From: Pseudomonas guineae
GTDB taxonomy: Bacteria > Pseudomonadota > Gammaproteobacteria > Pseudomonadales > Pseudomonadaceae
DNA: 64,000 nucleotides
Reading direction: 5' to 3'
Assembly: GCF_900113745.1 (NCBI RefSeq)
Contig: NZ_FOQL01000001.1
Location: forward strand, 558,001-622,000
The translations under genes were made by a program, and so were the position numbers. Within the stretch, counting starts at the first letter, position 1; the number at the start of each line of letters is the position of its first letter. The notes under the pieces were generated by a model that was not told where the DNA came from, did not search any database, and was given only the letters and a program-made list of their open reading frames with translations. Positions 27,428 through 41,453 of the stretch are shown in pieces.

Positions 27428-30400
27428 TCAATCCACCCACACGCGAGCGTTGCGGAACATACGGAGCCAGCCGGCATCTTCCTGCCAGTCATCCGGTTTC
27501 CAGGAGTTCTGTACGGCGCGAAAGACGCGCTCCGGGTGCGGCATCATGATGGTCACGCGACCGTCGCGACTGGTCAGGCCGGTAATCCCGCGCGGCGAAC
27601 CGTTCGGGTTGGCCGGGTAGGCTTCGGTGACCTTGCCGTGGTTGTCGATAAAGCGCATCGCCACGCAGCCGGACAGGTCCGCTTCGAGCAAGGCTTCCTC
27701 GCTCTCAAACTCGGCATGGCCTTCACCGTGAGCGATAGCGATTGGCATACGCGAGCCGGCCATACCTTGCAGGAAGATCGAGGCTGACTCCTGCACCTGC
27801 ACCATCGCTACGCGCGCCTCAAACTGCTCCGAACGGTTGCGCACGAAGTGCGGCCAGAACTCGGTGCCTGGAATCAGCTCGTGCAGGTTGCTCATCATCT
27901 GGCAGCCGTTGCACACACCGAGGGCGAAGCTGTCATTGCGCTCGAAGAAGGCTTGGAAGCCATCACGGGCTCGGCTGTTGAACAGCACTGATTTGGCCCA
28001 GCCTTCGCCGGCACCCAGCACGTCACCATAGGAGAAGCCACCGCAGGCGACCAGCCCCTTGAACGCATCCAGGCTGACGCGACCGCTGAGGATGTCGCTC
28101 ATATGCACATCAATCGCATTGAAACCGGCGCGATCGAAGGCGGCCGCCATTTCCACCTGACCGTTGACGCCCTGCTCACGCAGCACGGCGATCTGCGGAC
28201 GCACGCCCTTGCGGATATACGGCGCGCTGATGTCCTGATTGACGTCGAAGCCAAGCTTGACCGACAGACCGGGGTTATCTTCCTCTAGCAGGCCATCAAA
28301 CTCTTGGTCAGCGCAGTCAACGTTATCGCGCAAACGCTGGATCTGATAGCTGGTCTGCGCCCATTGGCGTTGCAGCAGATGGCGCTGGCCGGCAAACACC
28401 GGCTTACCGTTAAAGTTGATCGCCACGTCATCACTGTTGACCGGCTGACCGATCACCGCCACGCAATCACCCAGCCCTGCTGCACTGAACTGCGCCAACA
28501 CTTGCGGGGTAGCGTCTTGATGCACTTGGATGACCGCACCCAACTCTTCGTTGAACAACACAGCAGCCAGTTCGGAGCTGTCGGCGGCCAAGGCATCGAG
28601 GTAAAGATTGAGACCACAATGGCCGGCAAACGCCATTTCCAAAGAAGTGACCAGCAGACCACCGTCAGAGCGATCGTGGTAAGCAAGGATGTGTCCGTCG
28701 GCGTTCAAACCCTGAATCACCGCGAAGAAGGCTTTGAGGTCTTCGGCGTCATCAACATCCGGCGTCTGGCGGCCGAGCTTGCTGTAGACCTGGGTCAGGA
28801 TCGACGCGCCCATACGGTTCTGCCCACGGCCGAGGTCGATCAGGATCAGGTCGGTTTCACCCTTATCCATACGCAGTTGCGGGGTCAGGGTTTTGCGAAT
28901 ATCGCTGACTGGGGCAAAGCCGGTCACGACCAAAGACAGCGGTGAGGTCACGCTCTTATCAGCACCCTCATCGCGCCACTGAGTCTTCATCGACATTGAG
29001 TCTTTGCCCACCGGGATGGTGATGCCCAACTCCGGGCACAACTCCATGCCGACGGCTTTAACCGTGTCGTACAAACGCGCGTCTTCGCCCGGATGACCAG
29101 CAGCGGACATCCAGTTGGCGGACAATTTGATGTCGCTTATAGCATTAATGCGCGAAGCTGCCAGGTTAGTCAGGGTTTCGCCAATGGCCATGCGCCCGGA
29201 TGCTGCCGCATCCAGCAGTGCCAGCGGGGTGCGCTCGCCCATCGCCATGGCTTCACCGGTGTACACATCAAAGCTGGTAGCGGTCACGGCGCAGTCGGCC
29301 ACCGGCACCTGCCAGGGGCCAACCATCTGATCACGCGCCACCAGGCCGGTAATGCTGCGGTCGCCGATGGTGATCAGGAAGCTCTTGCTGGCCACAGCCG
29401 GGTGATGCAGAACGCGGGTGACCGCTTCATCAATCGCCAGGGTGCTGACATCAAAGTCATCACCCAGCTCATTTTCACGCGCGGCCGAGCGGTGCATGCG
29501 CGGGGCCTTACCCAGCAGCACGTTGAGCGGCATGTCCACGGCATTGTTGCCAAAGTGGCTGTCAGTCACGGTCAGGTGAGCTTCTTCAGTGGCCTCGCCG
29601 ACTACGGCAAACGGGCAGCGCTCACGCTCACAGATGGCTTTGAAACGCTCGAAGTCGGCCGCATCCACCGCCATTACGTAGCGTTCCTGAGATTCGTTGC
29701 TCCAGATCTCATGAGGTGCCATACCCGGCTCATCATTGGGCACATTACGCAGCTCAAAACGACCGCCGCGGCCGCCATCGTTGACCAACTCCGGGAAGGC
29801 GTTGGACAAACCGCCCGCGCCGACGTCATGAATAAAGGCGATCGGGTTGTGCTCGCCCAGCTGCCAACAACGGTCAATAACCTCCTGACAGCGGCGCTCC
29901 ATTTCCGGGTTTTCGCGCTGTACCGAGGCGAAGTCCAGGTCAGCCGAGCTGGTGCCCGTGGCCATCGATGAGGCCGCACCGCCGCCCAAGCCGATGAGCA
30001 TGGCTGGGCCGCCAAGCACGATCAGCTTGGCGCCGACGGTGATTTCAGCTTTCTGCACGTGCTCGGCGCGAATGTTGCCCATGCCGCCCGCGAGCATGAT
30101 GGGCTTGTGGTAACCGCGTACTTCTTCACCACGCGGGGTCTGGATCGCCTGTTCGAAGGTACGGAAATAACCGGTCAGCGCCGGACGGCCGAATTCATTA
30201 TTGAATGCTGCACCACCCAGCGGGCCTTCAATCATGATGTCCAGCGCGGTAACGATGCGTTCGGGTTTGCCGTACGGCACTTCCCATGGCTGCTCGAAAC
30301 CCGGAATTTGCAAGTTGGACACAGTAAAGCCGGTCAGGCCCGCCTTCGGCTTAGCGCCGCGACCCGTGGCACCTTCGTCACGGATTTCACCGCCAGAACC

Positions 30401-31324
30401 GGTCGCCGCACCTGGGAACGGCGCAATAGCGGTCGGATGGTTGTGGGTCTCCACCTTCATCAGAATGTGCACCGGCTCCTGCACCGCGCCGTACTGACGG
30501 GTTTCAGGGTCCGGGAAGAAACGCCCGGCAACGTTACCGACGATCACCGAGGCGTTGTCCTTATAAGCCGACAACACGCCGTCGCTGTGCATTTCATAGG
30601 TATTCTTGATCATGCCGAACAGGGATTTCTCCTGGCTCTGGCCATCAATATCCCAGCTGGCGTTGAAGATTTTGTGGCGGCAATGCTCAGAGTTGGCCTG
30701 TGCGAACATCATCAGTTCGATGTCGTGGGGGTTGCGCCCCAAGCCATTGAAGCTGGTCACCAGGTAATCGATTTCGTCTTCGGCCAGGGCCAGGCCCAGC
30801 TCGACGTTGGCTTGCTCCAGCGCAGCGCGACCACCACCGAGAATATCCACAGCCGTCAGCGGTTTGGGCTGGGCATGGCTAAATAGCGCGGCGGCACCTT
30901 CGGGATTATCCAGCACCAGCTGCGTCATGCGGTCATGCAGCAGATCGGCCACCTGCTGCGCCTCGGCGGCATTGAGCTCGCCGCTGACGTAGTACGCCAG
31001 GCCTCGCTCAATACGCTGAATCTTCGCCAGGCCGCAGTTGCTGGCGATGTCGCTGGCCTTACTCGACCACGGCGAGATGGTGCCAAAGCGCGGAATACTC
31101 AGAAACAGGCGGCCACTTGGCTCCTGCACCGGCACACTCGGGCCATACTTCAGCAAACGGGCCAATACCTGCTCTTCGTCAGCGTTTAAAACGCCGGACA
31201 CTTCGGCAAAATGCGCAAACTCGGCATACAGGCCTGTGACCGCAGGAACTTTGCGGGTCAATTGCTCAAGCAGTTTGCCGTGACGGAAAGCAGAAAGGGC
31301 GGGAGCGCCGCGCAGGATCAACAT
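27428..31324 (-). CDS. purL: Phosphoribosylformylglycinamidine synthase
   Basis: 1298 aa from the ATG at 31324, the size of the long one-chain enzyme of gammaproteobacteria. Converts FGAR, glutamine and ATP to FGAM. The FGAM synthase body with ATP site occupies most of the protein; the C-terminal class I glutaminase domain has the Cys nucleophile in [12 protein letters not shown] and the His-Glu pair near PHPERVFRA. In-frame codons upstream of 31324 are not supported by the family. Diverges from mltF. Confidence 0.98.
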   Translation of the reverse strand: MLILRGAPALSAFRHGKLLEQLTRKVPAVTGLYAEFAHFAEVSGVLNADEEQVLARLLKYGPSVPVQEPSGRLFLSIPRFGTISPWSSKASDIASNCGLAKIQRIERGLAYYVSGELNAAEAQQVADLLHDRMTQLVLDNPEGAAALFSHAQPKPLTAVDILGGGRAALEQANVELGLALAEDEIDYLVTSFNGLGRNPHDIELMMFAQANSEHCRHKIFNASWDIDGQSQEKSLFGMIKNTYEMHSDGVLSAYKDNASVIVGNVAGRFFPDPETRQYGAVQEPVHILMKVETHNHPTAIAPFPGAATGSGGEIRDEGATGRGAKPKAGLTGFTVSNLQIPGFEQPWEVPYGKPERIVTALDIMIEGPLGGAAFNNEFGRPALTGYFRTFEQAIQTPRGEEVRGYHKPIMLAGGMGNIRAEHVQKAEITVGAKLIVLGGPAMLIGLGGGAASSMATGTSSADLDFASVQRENPEMERRCQEVIDRCWQLGEHNPIAFIHDVGAGGLSNAFPELVNDGGRGGRFELRNVPNDEPGMAPHEIWSNESQERYVMAVDAADFERFKAICERERCPFAVVGEATEEAHLTVTDSHFGNNAVDMPLNVLLGKAPRMHRSAARENELGDDFDVSTLAIDEAVTRVLHHPAVASKSFLITIGDRSITGLVARDQMVGPWQVPVADCAVTATSFDVYTGEAMAMGERTPLALLDAAASGRMAIGETLTNLAASRINAISDIKLSANWMSAAGHPGEDARLYDTVKAVGMELCPELGITIPVGKDSMSMKTQWRDEGADKSVTSPLSLVVTGFAPVSDIRKTLTPQLRMDKGETDLILIDLGRGQNRMGASILTQVYSKLGRQTPDVDDAEDLKAFFAVIQGLNADGHILAYHDRSDGGLLVTSLEMAFAGHCGLNLYLDALAADSSELAAVLFNEELGAVIQVHQDATPQVLAQFSAAGLGDCVAVIGQPVNSDDVAINFNGKPVFAGQRHLLQRQWAQTSYQIQRLRDNVDCADQEFDGLLEEDNPGLSVKLGFDVNQDISAPYIRKGVRPQIAVLREQGVNGQVEMAAAFDRAGFNAIDVHMSDILSGRVSLDAFKGLVACGGFSYGDVLGAGEGWAKSVLFNSRARDGFQAFFERNDSFALGVCNGCQMMSNLHELIPGTEFWPHFVRNRSEQFEARVAMVQVQESASIFLQGMAGSRMPIAIAHGEGHAEFESEEALLEADLSGCVAMRFIDNHGKVTEAYPANPNGSPRGITGLTSRDGRVTIMMPHPERVFRAVQNSWKPDDWQEDAGWLRMFRNARVWVD

Positions 31325-31427
31325 CGGGGACAGCCTCTGGGAAGGGGTGTACTTTGAGGCCGTGCATTCTAGCCTAAAGCGCTGCCAACGGCACCCGTGA
31401 AGGCCAGGCTCTGTTAGCGCTGCATGA

Positions 31428-33486
<2,059 letters not shown>

Positions 33487-33487
<1 letters not shown>

Positions 33488-34854
33488 CAGGCCACCTCGA
33501 TCGCGGCCATCAGACCGGTTTCCATGTGGTCAATCACATGGCAATGGAACATCCAGATTCCCGGGTTATCGGCGACAAAAGCAATGCGCGCCACTTCATT
33601 CTTGCCCAGCAGATAGGTGTCGGTGAAATACGGAATGATCTTCTTGCGGTTGGACGAGATCACCTTGAATGCCAGCCCATGCAAGTGAATCGGGTGCAGG
33701 TACTGCGCCATATTGCGCAGTTCGAAGATGTAGTGGCCGTCCCTCTTCAGGCTAGCAATCGGTCGATCGGCGCAAGTCTTGTCATTGATATCCCAGGCCT
33801 GACCGTTGATCTGCCAATACTTGGCCGGCCCGTTATCACTTGCGCTGGCCAAACGCGCCGACCACTCGAAATTAAAGCGCAGCACTTCGGCGCGCTCTAG
33901 ATCAGGCTCGGCCACCGGATTGGCCGGCATGCGCGGCGGCCAATCCCCGGCCACCTCAGCGCTGGCCACGCTTTTCAGCGTCGCCAGGCGCAGCGGGCCA
34001 TTGCGCAGCGACAACTCAACACCCGCCTCCGGCACCCTCACAGCCAGGTCGATGCGCATACCCGGCCCCATCCAATAATCCTTACCCAGTGCGCGCGGCT
34101 CAATCGGATGACCGTCAAGCGCATACAAACGCGCATCAGCGCCCGGCAGATTGAGCTTATAGGTCACAGTGTTATCCAGGTTCAGCACACGCAGGCGTAC
34201 CACCTGCCCCGCTGGCAGCTCCAGCACCGGAGCCGGCTTGCCATTGATGGTGGTCAGCCGCCCGCGCGTACCTTCACGCGCCGCCTCGCGCGGCACGCTG
34301 AATGCAGTGAATGCGCCCAGCTCGTCGATGTGCCAGGTTTTTAGGCTCAAGGTGCGTTCATGGGCAAAGCCGGTGGGCTCACGCTCCTCGACAATCAACG
34401 GGCCAACCAAACCGCGGCCGAGTTGCTCGGCGCTGCTCAGGTGCGGGTGGTACCAGAAGTTGCCGGCATCTTCAGTCTTGAAGCAATAGTCAAAATACTC
34501 GCCCGGCAGCACCGGCAGCTGCGACACATAGGGCACGCCATCCATTTCCAGCGGCAGGCGGATACCATGCCAATGGATAGTGGTCGGTTCATCGAGGTGA
34601 TTGATAAAGCGCACCCGCAGCCAGTCACCCTGGCGTGCACGAATTTCCAGCCCAGGCACTTGGCCGGCATAACCCCAGGCTGGGGTGATATGCCCAGGCA
34701 CCAGCTCGACATCCAGCGGCGCGGCAATCAATTCATAATCATGGCTCGCCTGATTCTCTGCCCGCCCCAGCCAATAACACACGCCGCCGATGCCAAGCCC
34801 GGCAACGCCTAACGCACTGAGACCGACCAGAACCTGCCTGCGAGTAAACGCCAT
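33487..34854 (-). CDS. Multicopper oxidase with Tat signal
   Basis: 455 aa. The N-terminus MAFTRRQVLVGLSALGVAGLG is a twin-arginine signal, so export in folded, copper-loaded form is likely. Copper-binding blocks are all present: TTIHWHG, FWYHPHLSSAEQLGRGLVGPL, HPIHLHG and MFHCHVIDHMETG, the last carrying the type 1 copper Cys and the axial Met. No Met-rich insert of the CueO type is seen. Substrate unknown. It overlaps tadA by one base pair in its stop codon and appears to be co-transcribed with it. Confidence 0.92.
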
Positions 34855-34991
34855 ATTCGCTCCCGTGATCCGGATCCACTCCAGAGCAGTAGGCCGCCCG
34901 ATACATTTCAGGCAGCTAGTTGCAACATCTTCTCATTTACACCCACAGCAAGGCGAGCCTCACGTCGCGCGCAATTGCCGCACCCACAGAA

Positions 34992-35023
34992 ACCACAAAG
35001 GCAGCTCGCGCTGCCTTTGTGGT
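34992..35023 (-). terminator. Terminator of guaA
   Basis: A 14-bp perfect stem (ACCACAAAGGCAGC and its complement) with a 4-nt loop, followed by TTTC on the minus strand. It is 17 bp after the guaA stop. The T tract is short but the stem is long. Confidence 0.82.
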
Positions 35024-35040
35024 GTTTCAAATAAGCGGGA

Positions 35041-36621
35041 TCATTCCCACTCGATAGTCGCTGGCGGCTTGCTCGACACGTCGTAGGTGACGCGGGAGAT
35101 GCCTTCGATCTCATTGATGATGCGGCCGCTGACGGTTTCCAGTAGCTCGTAGGGCAGGTGCGCCCAACGCGCGGTCATAAAGTCGATGGTCTCCACCGCA
35201 CGCAGGGCCACGACCCAAGCGTAACGACGACCATCGCCCACAACACCGACCGACTTAACCGGCTGGAACACCACGAACGCTTGGCTGACCTTGTGGTACC
35301 AGTCGGCCTTGCGCAGCTCTTCGATAAAGATGTGATCCGCACGACGCAGCAGGTCGGCGTATTCCTTCTTCACTTCACCGAGAATACGCACGCCCAGGCC
35401 CGGGCCCGGGAATGGGTGACGGTAAACCATGTCGTACGGCAGGCCGAGCTCAAGACCCAGACGACGCACTTCATCCTTAAACAGTTCGCGCAGCGGCTCG
35501 ACCAGCTTGAGGTTCATTTCCTCCGGCAGGCCACCGACGTTGTGGTGCGACTTAATCACGTGAGCCTTGCCGCTCTTGGCGCCAGCCGACTCGATTACGT
35601 CCGGGTAGATGGTGCCTTGGGCGAGGAACTTGATGTTGTCCAGCTTGCAGGACTCGGCATCGAACACGTCGATAAAGGTACGGCCGATGATCTTGCGCTT
35701 CTTCTCCGGGTCAGACTCGCCGGCTAAGTTATTCAGGAACTGCTCGGCGGCATTGGCGCGAATCACTTTGACGCCCATGTTCTCGGCGAACATGGCCATC
35801 ACTTGCTCGCCTTCATGCAGACGCAGCAAACCGTTATCGACAAATACGCAGGTCAGCTGATCGCCAATCGCCTTATGCAGCAACGCCGCCACCACCGAGG
35901 AATCGACACCGCCAGACAGACCGAGCAGCACGTTGGCGCTGCCGACTTGGGCACGCACGTTGGCGATGGCGTCTTCAGCAATCTTCGCCGGCGTCCACAG
36001 CGCTTCACACTGGCAGATGTCGAGGATGAAGCGCGAGAGGATGCGACCGCCCTGCTTGGTGTGGGTCACTTCCGGGTGGAACTGCACGCCGTAGTAGCCA
36101 CGGGCGTCGTTGAACATGCCGGCAATCGGGCAGCTCGGGGTGCTGGCCAGGATGTGGAAGTCCAGCGGCAGCTTGGTGACTTTGTCACCGTGACTCATCC
36201 ATACGTCGAGACCGAACAAGCCGTCGGCGTCGACATGGTCTTCGATGCCATCGAGCAGGCGGCTCTTACCAACCACGTCAACGCGGGCGTAACCGAACTC
36301 ACGCAGCTCGGAGCCTTCGACCTTGCCACCCAGTTGCTCGGCCATGGTCTGCATGCCGTAGCAGATACCAAAAACCGGCACACCGAGGTCAAACACCGCT
36401 TGCGGCGCGCGAGGGCTATTGGCTTCGTGCACCGACTCCGGGCCACCGGCGAGGATGATGCCGCGCGGGGCGAAGGCACGAATGTCATCGTCGCTCATGT
36501 CGAACGGGTGCAACTCGCAATACACGCCAATCTCGCGCACGCGACGGGCGATCAACTGGGTGTACTGGGAGCCGAAATCCAGAATCAGGATGCGGTGCGC
36601 GTGGATGTCTTGATGAGCCAT
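35041..36621 (-). CDS. guaA: GMP synthase (glutamine-hydrolysing)
   Basis: 526 aa. Converts XMP to GMP. An N-terminal class I glutaminase (Cys in VFGICYGMQ, His-Glu in FHPEVTHT) is joined to an ATP-pyrophosphatase domain with the P-loop [13 protein letters not shown] and a C-terminal dimerisation domain ending in [15 protein letters not shown]. It follows guaB after 226 bp of structured spacer. Confidence 0.98.
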   Translation of the reverse strand: MAHQDIHAHRILILDFGSQYTQLIARRVREIGVYCELHPFDMSDDDIRAFAPRGIILAGGPESVHEANSPRAPQAVFDLGVPVFGICYGMQTMAEQLGGKVEGSELREFGYARVDVVGKSRLLDGIEDHVDADGLFGLDVWMSHGDKVTKLPLDFHILASTPSCPIAGMFNDARGYYGVQFHPEVTHTKQGGRILSRFILDICQCEALWTPAKIAEDAIANVRAQVGSANVLLGLSGGVDSSVVAALLHKAIGDQLTCVFVDNGLLRLHEGEQVMAMFAENMGVKVIRANAAEQFLNNLAGESDPEKKRKIIGRTFIDVFDAESCKLDNIKFLAQGTIYPDVIESAGAKSGKAHVIKSHHNVGGLPEEMNLKLVEPLRELFKDEVRRLGLELGLPYDMVYRHPFPGPGLGVRILGEVKKEYADLLRRADHIFIEELRKADWYHKVSQAFVVFQPVKSVGVVGDGRRYAWVVALRAVETIDFMTARWAHLPYELLETVSGRIINEIEGISRVTYDVSSKPPATIEWE

Positions 36622-36749
36622 GGCCGTCTCTCGTAGCGAAATTCACAAATGACAAGGGGCCGCCCCATCGTTTCAACAGCAGCAGCCCCGTGTACTCAAC
36701 AGTATTAAAAGTCGCTGGATTCGCGTCGCGAGCACAGCTCAGGCAAGGC

Positions 36750-36807
36750 GGAAAGTAACGAGCAAGCGCAGTTGGCTGGAGCCAATGAGCATTGCGAGCT
36801 GCTTTCC
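36750..36807 (-). other. Large imperfect stem-loop in the guaB-guaA spacer
   Basis: On the minus strand GGAAAGCAGCTCGCAA...TTGG and CCAA...CGTTACTTTCC form an imperfect stem of about 26 bp (16 positions pair, closed by TTGG/CCAA) around the loop CTCCAG. The rest of the 226-bp spacer holds no gene. It may be an RNA structure, a repeat-type element or an intra-operon processing site. Confidence 0.5.
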
Positions 36808-36847
36808 AACGTCGCATGAGCCAGCGCAGCAGCGATCCGGCGATTTT

Positions 36848-38434
<1,587 letters not shown>

Positions 38435-38986
38435 CTACAACTCGACCCTAACCAAAGACACCGGATAGCCCAGCCGCGCAGCGAACTCGTCGAGAAAACT
38501 GGCTTTAAAGCCGGCATCCGCCCAGTTGTTAAAAATGAAGCCGAGATTGGAAAAACCGCAGGGCTGCAGGAATAAAAAGCCGTTGATGTCATCTTCATGA
38601 CCACAGCGCGGGCAGGTGAAGTTATCGGTATGCCCTGGCATCCACTCATCCAGGCTGTCGAATAAGGCCTCGCCCACTTCCTTGCGGCACTGCGCGCAGC
38701 CTGCCTCTTCAAGAAAGCCTGCCGTCGGGGTGTAGATGCAACGTTTGTAGATAATCTCCAAGCCATGCACGGTCTGGCCGAACGGCAACAACTCGGGACG
38801 CTCGACTACACGCCGCGCGCCCTCGGCAATGCCGTAGCCCATGTGCTTATAGGTACGCCCGCAGGTGCTTAGCTGCTCTTCGATGATGTTCTGCTTGACC
38901 AGCCAACGCACAATCAACCGCGCCCGCGCCTCATGGCCGGGAAAGCTGGAAATCTGCGGCACGATGATGGCTTGCTGCTCACTCAT
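38435..38986 (-). CDS. Uncharacterised zinc-ribbon protein
   Basis: 183 aa, conserved-looking but not assigned a function. Cys97-x-x-Cys100 and Cys125-x-x-Cys128 (CAQC ... CPRCG) form a probable zinc ribbon. The C-terminal part (FLFLQPCGFSNLGFIFNNW) is aromatic. Some database entries call relatives 'sugar ABC transporter ATPase', but no Walker motif is present, so that label is not supported. It diverges from xseA; a palindrome lies in its promoter region. Confidence 0.75.
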   Translation of the reverse strand: MSEQQAIIVPQISSFPGHEARARLIVRWLVKQNIIEEQLSTCGRTYKHMGYGIAEGARRVVERPELLPFGQTVHGLEIIYKRCIYTPTAGFLEEAGCAQCRKEVGEALFDSLDEWMPGHTDNFTCPRCGHEDDINGFLFLQPCGFSNLGFIFNNWADAGFKASFLDEFAARLGYPVSLVRVEL

Positions 38987-39037
38987 AAAAGGCTCGTTTA
39001 ACGTTTAGGGAAACTAAGGGCGCGCAGCTTAATCGGC

Positions 39038-39052
39038 TGACCGTAACGGTCA
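39038..39052. promoter_or_regulatory. Palindrome TGACCGT-A-ACGGTCA, candidate operator
   Basis: A 7-bp perfect inverted repeat around one base, lying in the divergent region between the zinc-ribbon gene and xseA. On the minus strand it overlaps TTGACC, a possible -35 box for the zinc-ribbon gene, with TAAGCT 16 bp further. Confidence 0.4.
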
Positions 39053-39101
39053 AGGTCAATCCGCTATGGCCAGCCAGGGCAAAGCCTTTATCATGCCGGC
39101 C

Positions 39102-40481
39102 ATGATTAAAGACCCCTTCCAACGCCTGAACCTCGACCGCGAGGTGCTCAGCGTCAGCCAACTGAACAACCGTGCACGCCTGCTGCTAGAAGATGTATTC
39201 GGCGGTATCTGGGTGGAAGGTGAAATCTCCAACCTGGCCAAGCCGGCGTCCGGGCATGTCTACTTCACCCTTAAAGATAGCCAGGCGCAGGTGCGCTGTG
39301 CGCTGTTTCGACAGAACGCCGCCAAAGCTCGCCAAGCCTTGCGTGATGGCTTGGCCGTGAAGGTGCGCGGCAAAGTTTCGCTGTTTGAAGGTCGCGGTGA
39401 CTACCAGCTGATTCTCGATGCTGTCGAACCGGCCGGCGATGGCGCACTGCGCCTGGCGTTCGACGCCTTGAAGGAAAAACTCAGCGCCGAAGGACTGTTC
39501 TCGGCCGAGCTTAAAGTCGCCCTGCCAGCCCACCCGAAACGCATCGGCATTATCAGCTCGCCGACCGGCGCGGTTATACGCGACATCATCAGCGTATTCC
39601 GTCGGCGCGCCCCGCAGGTCGAACTGACCCTGATCCCGACTGCCGTGCAAGGCCGCGAAGCCACCGCGCAGATCGTCCGCGCCCTCGGCATCGCCGATGC
39701 AAACGGCTTTGATGCGCTGATCCTGGCCCGCGGCGGCGGCTCGCTGGAAGACCTCTGGTGCTTTAATGAAGAGCCGGTAGCCCGCGCCATTGCGGCGTGC
39801 AAAACCCCCATCGTCAGCGCCGTGGGTCATGAAACCGATGTCTCCATCGCCGACTTCGTCGCCGACATCCGCGCGCCAACGCCCTCGGCCGCCGCCGAAC
39901 TGCTGGCCCCCGACAGCAGCGAACTGGTGCAACGCCTGAACATCCTAAAGCGCCGCCTGAACCTGCGCATGCAGCATCGCCTGGAGCGCGAACGCATGCG
40001 TCTGGACGGCTTGCAGCGGCGCTTGCGCCATCCAGGTGAGCGCCTGCGTCAGCACGCCCAGCGCGTGGATGACCTGGAGATGCGCCTCAGCCGGGCCTTT
40101 GAGCGGCAATTGAAGAGCCGCCGCGAGCGCCTGAGCCATGTGCAAACTCGGCTGCTCAGCCTGCACCCGGAGCGCAACCTCAAGCTGCTTGATCAACGCC
40201 TGCAAGCGCTGGCCGAGCGGCTGGAGCGCAGCATGCGTGAAGGGCTCAAGGCGCGTCACCTGCAGTTGCATAATCAGGTGCAAACCCTGCACGCGGTCAG
40301 CCCACTGGCCACCCTCGGTCGCGGCTACAGCATCCTCCTCGATGAGCGCGGCCGCGCTATCCGTAACGCCGCTGACACCCAACCAGGGCAACGCTTGAAA
40401 GCCCGACTGGGTAATGGCGAGCTGGCTGTGCGGGTCGAAGACAATCATCTACAGCCGGTCACGTTGTCGCTGCTGGACTAG
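39102..40481 (+). CDS. xseA: Exodeoxyribonuclease VII large subunit
   Basis: 459 aa from the ATG at 39102, which gives the family N-terminus MIKDPFQRLNLDREVLSVSQLN; two earlier in-frame ATGs add non-conserved residues. An OB-fold (VEGEISNLAKPASGHVYFTLKD) is followed by the catalytic region (GRGGGSLEDLWCFNEEP-like: LARGGGSLEDLWCFNEEP; VGHETDVSIADFVADIRAPTPSAAAELL) and a long coiled coil. Degrades single-stranded DNA together with XseB, encoded elsewhere. Confidence 0.96.
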   Translation: MIKDPFQRLNLDREVLSVSQLNNRARLLLEDVFGGIWVEGEISNLAKPASGHVYFTLKDSQAQVRCALFRQNAAKARQALRDGLAVKVRGKVSLFEGRGDYQLILDAVEPAGDGALRLAFDALKEKLSAEGLFSAELKVALPAHPKRIGIISSPTGAVIRDIISVFRRRAPQVELTLIPTAVQGREATAQIVRALGIADANGFDALILARGGGSLEDLWCFNEEPVARAIAACKTPIVSAVGHETDVSIADFVADIRAPTPSAAAELLAPDSSELVQRLNILKRRLNLRMQHRLERERMRLDGLQRRLRHPGERLRQHAQRVDDLEMRLSRAFERQLKSRRERLSHVQTRLLSLHPERNLKLLDQRLQALAERLERSMREGLKARHLQLHNQVQTLHAVSPLATLGRGYSILLDERGRAIRNAADTQPGQRLKARLGNGELAVRVEDNHLQPVTLSLLD

Positions 40482-40525
40482 CCAGCAGCGCACCAACGAG
40501 TAGCCGCACACCCACTGGAATCGTC

Positions 40526-41350
40526 ATGCGCCTGTTTCTCTGCTCAATCGCCCTCTGTCTTGCCCTGCCCGCTCATGCCGAAGGTTTTATCAGCCGCCTG
40601 CTGAACAAGCCTGTTCCAGGCGGTGTGGCTGTCGTCGATCTAGGCACGGGAAAAACAGCGCCCAATGTGCGTTATCAGAACAAACCGGTATTAGTGATCA
40701 AAGAAGACCAGCAACGCTGGATCGCCATTGTCGGCGTGCCGCTTAGCGTCAAACCCGGCAACCAGCAAATCAGCGTCAACGGCAGCCAGACGTTGAACTT
40801 CCAAGTTGCTAGCAAGCACTACCGCGAACAACGCATCACCCTGAAAAACCAGCAGCAAGTCAACCCTAACCCGGCCAACCTCAAGCGCATCCAGCGCGAA
40901 CTGGCCGAACAGACCAACGCCTATCAGCAATTCAGCCCACGCCAGCCGAGTAACCTGCTGCTCGACAAGCCGGTCAACGGGCCACTCTCCAGCCCCTTCG
41001 GCTTGCGCCGCTTTTTTAACGGCGAGGAGCGCAACCCGCACTCCGGGCTGGACTTCGCCGCCAGCCGCGGCACGCCGATTAAGGCACCGGCTGCTGGCAA
41101 GGTGATCCTGATTGGCGACTACTTCTTCAATGGCAAAACCGTGTTTGTCGACCACGGCCAAGGGCTGATCAGCATGTTCTGTCACCTTTCGGTCATCGAC
41201 GCGAAGCTCGGCGATGAGCTACCACGTGGTGGCGTGCTCGGTAAAGTTGGCGCCACCGGCCGCGCCACCGGGCCACACCTGCACTGGAACGTCAGCTTGA
41301 ACGACGCCCGCGTTGACCCGGCGATTTTCATCGGAGCCTTCACCCCCTAA
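40526..41350 (+). CDS. M23 family metallopeptidase, secreted
   Basis: 274 aa. A signal peptide (MRLFLCSIALCLALPAHA) is followed by a beta-rich N-terminal part and a LytM/M23 domain with zinc residues His172 and Asp176 (NPHSGLDFA) and His253 (HLHW). All catalytic ligands are kept, so it should be an active peptidoglycan endopeptidase, unlike degenerate EnvC or NlpD domains. It starts 44 bp after xseA. Confidence 0.93.
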   Translation: MRLFLCSIALCLALPAHAEGFISRLLNKPVPGGVAVVDLGTGKTAPNVRYQNKPVLVIKEDQQRWIAIVGVPLSVKPGNQQISVNGSQTLNFQVASKHYREQRITLKNQQQVNPNPANLKRIQRELAEQTNAYQQFSPRQPSNLLLDKPVNGPLSSPFGLRRFFNGEERNPHSGLDFAASRGTPIKAPAAGKVILIGDYFFNGKTVFVDHGQGLISMFCHLSVIDAKLGDELPRGGVLGKVGATGRATGPHLHWNVSLNDARVDPAIFIGAFTP

Positions 41351-41453
41351 CGACCTACAAGACACGTCCAGCAACCAACCCAGCCGACCTGACAACAGTG
41401 CCTTTGCTAAGGTGGCCACGATGATTAATACGCTGAGACCCTAAAGGAGCGGC

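Noticed and set aside
38435..38986. 'Sugar ABC transporter ATPase' label for the 183-residue protein
   Set aside because: No Walker A, Walker B or ABC signature motif; only two CxxC pairs are visible.
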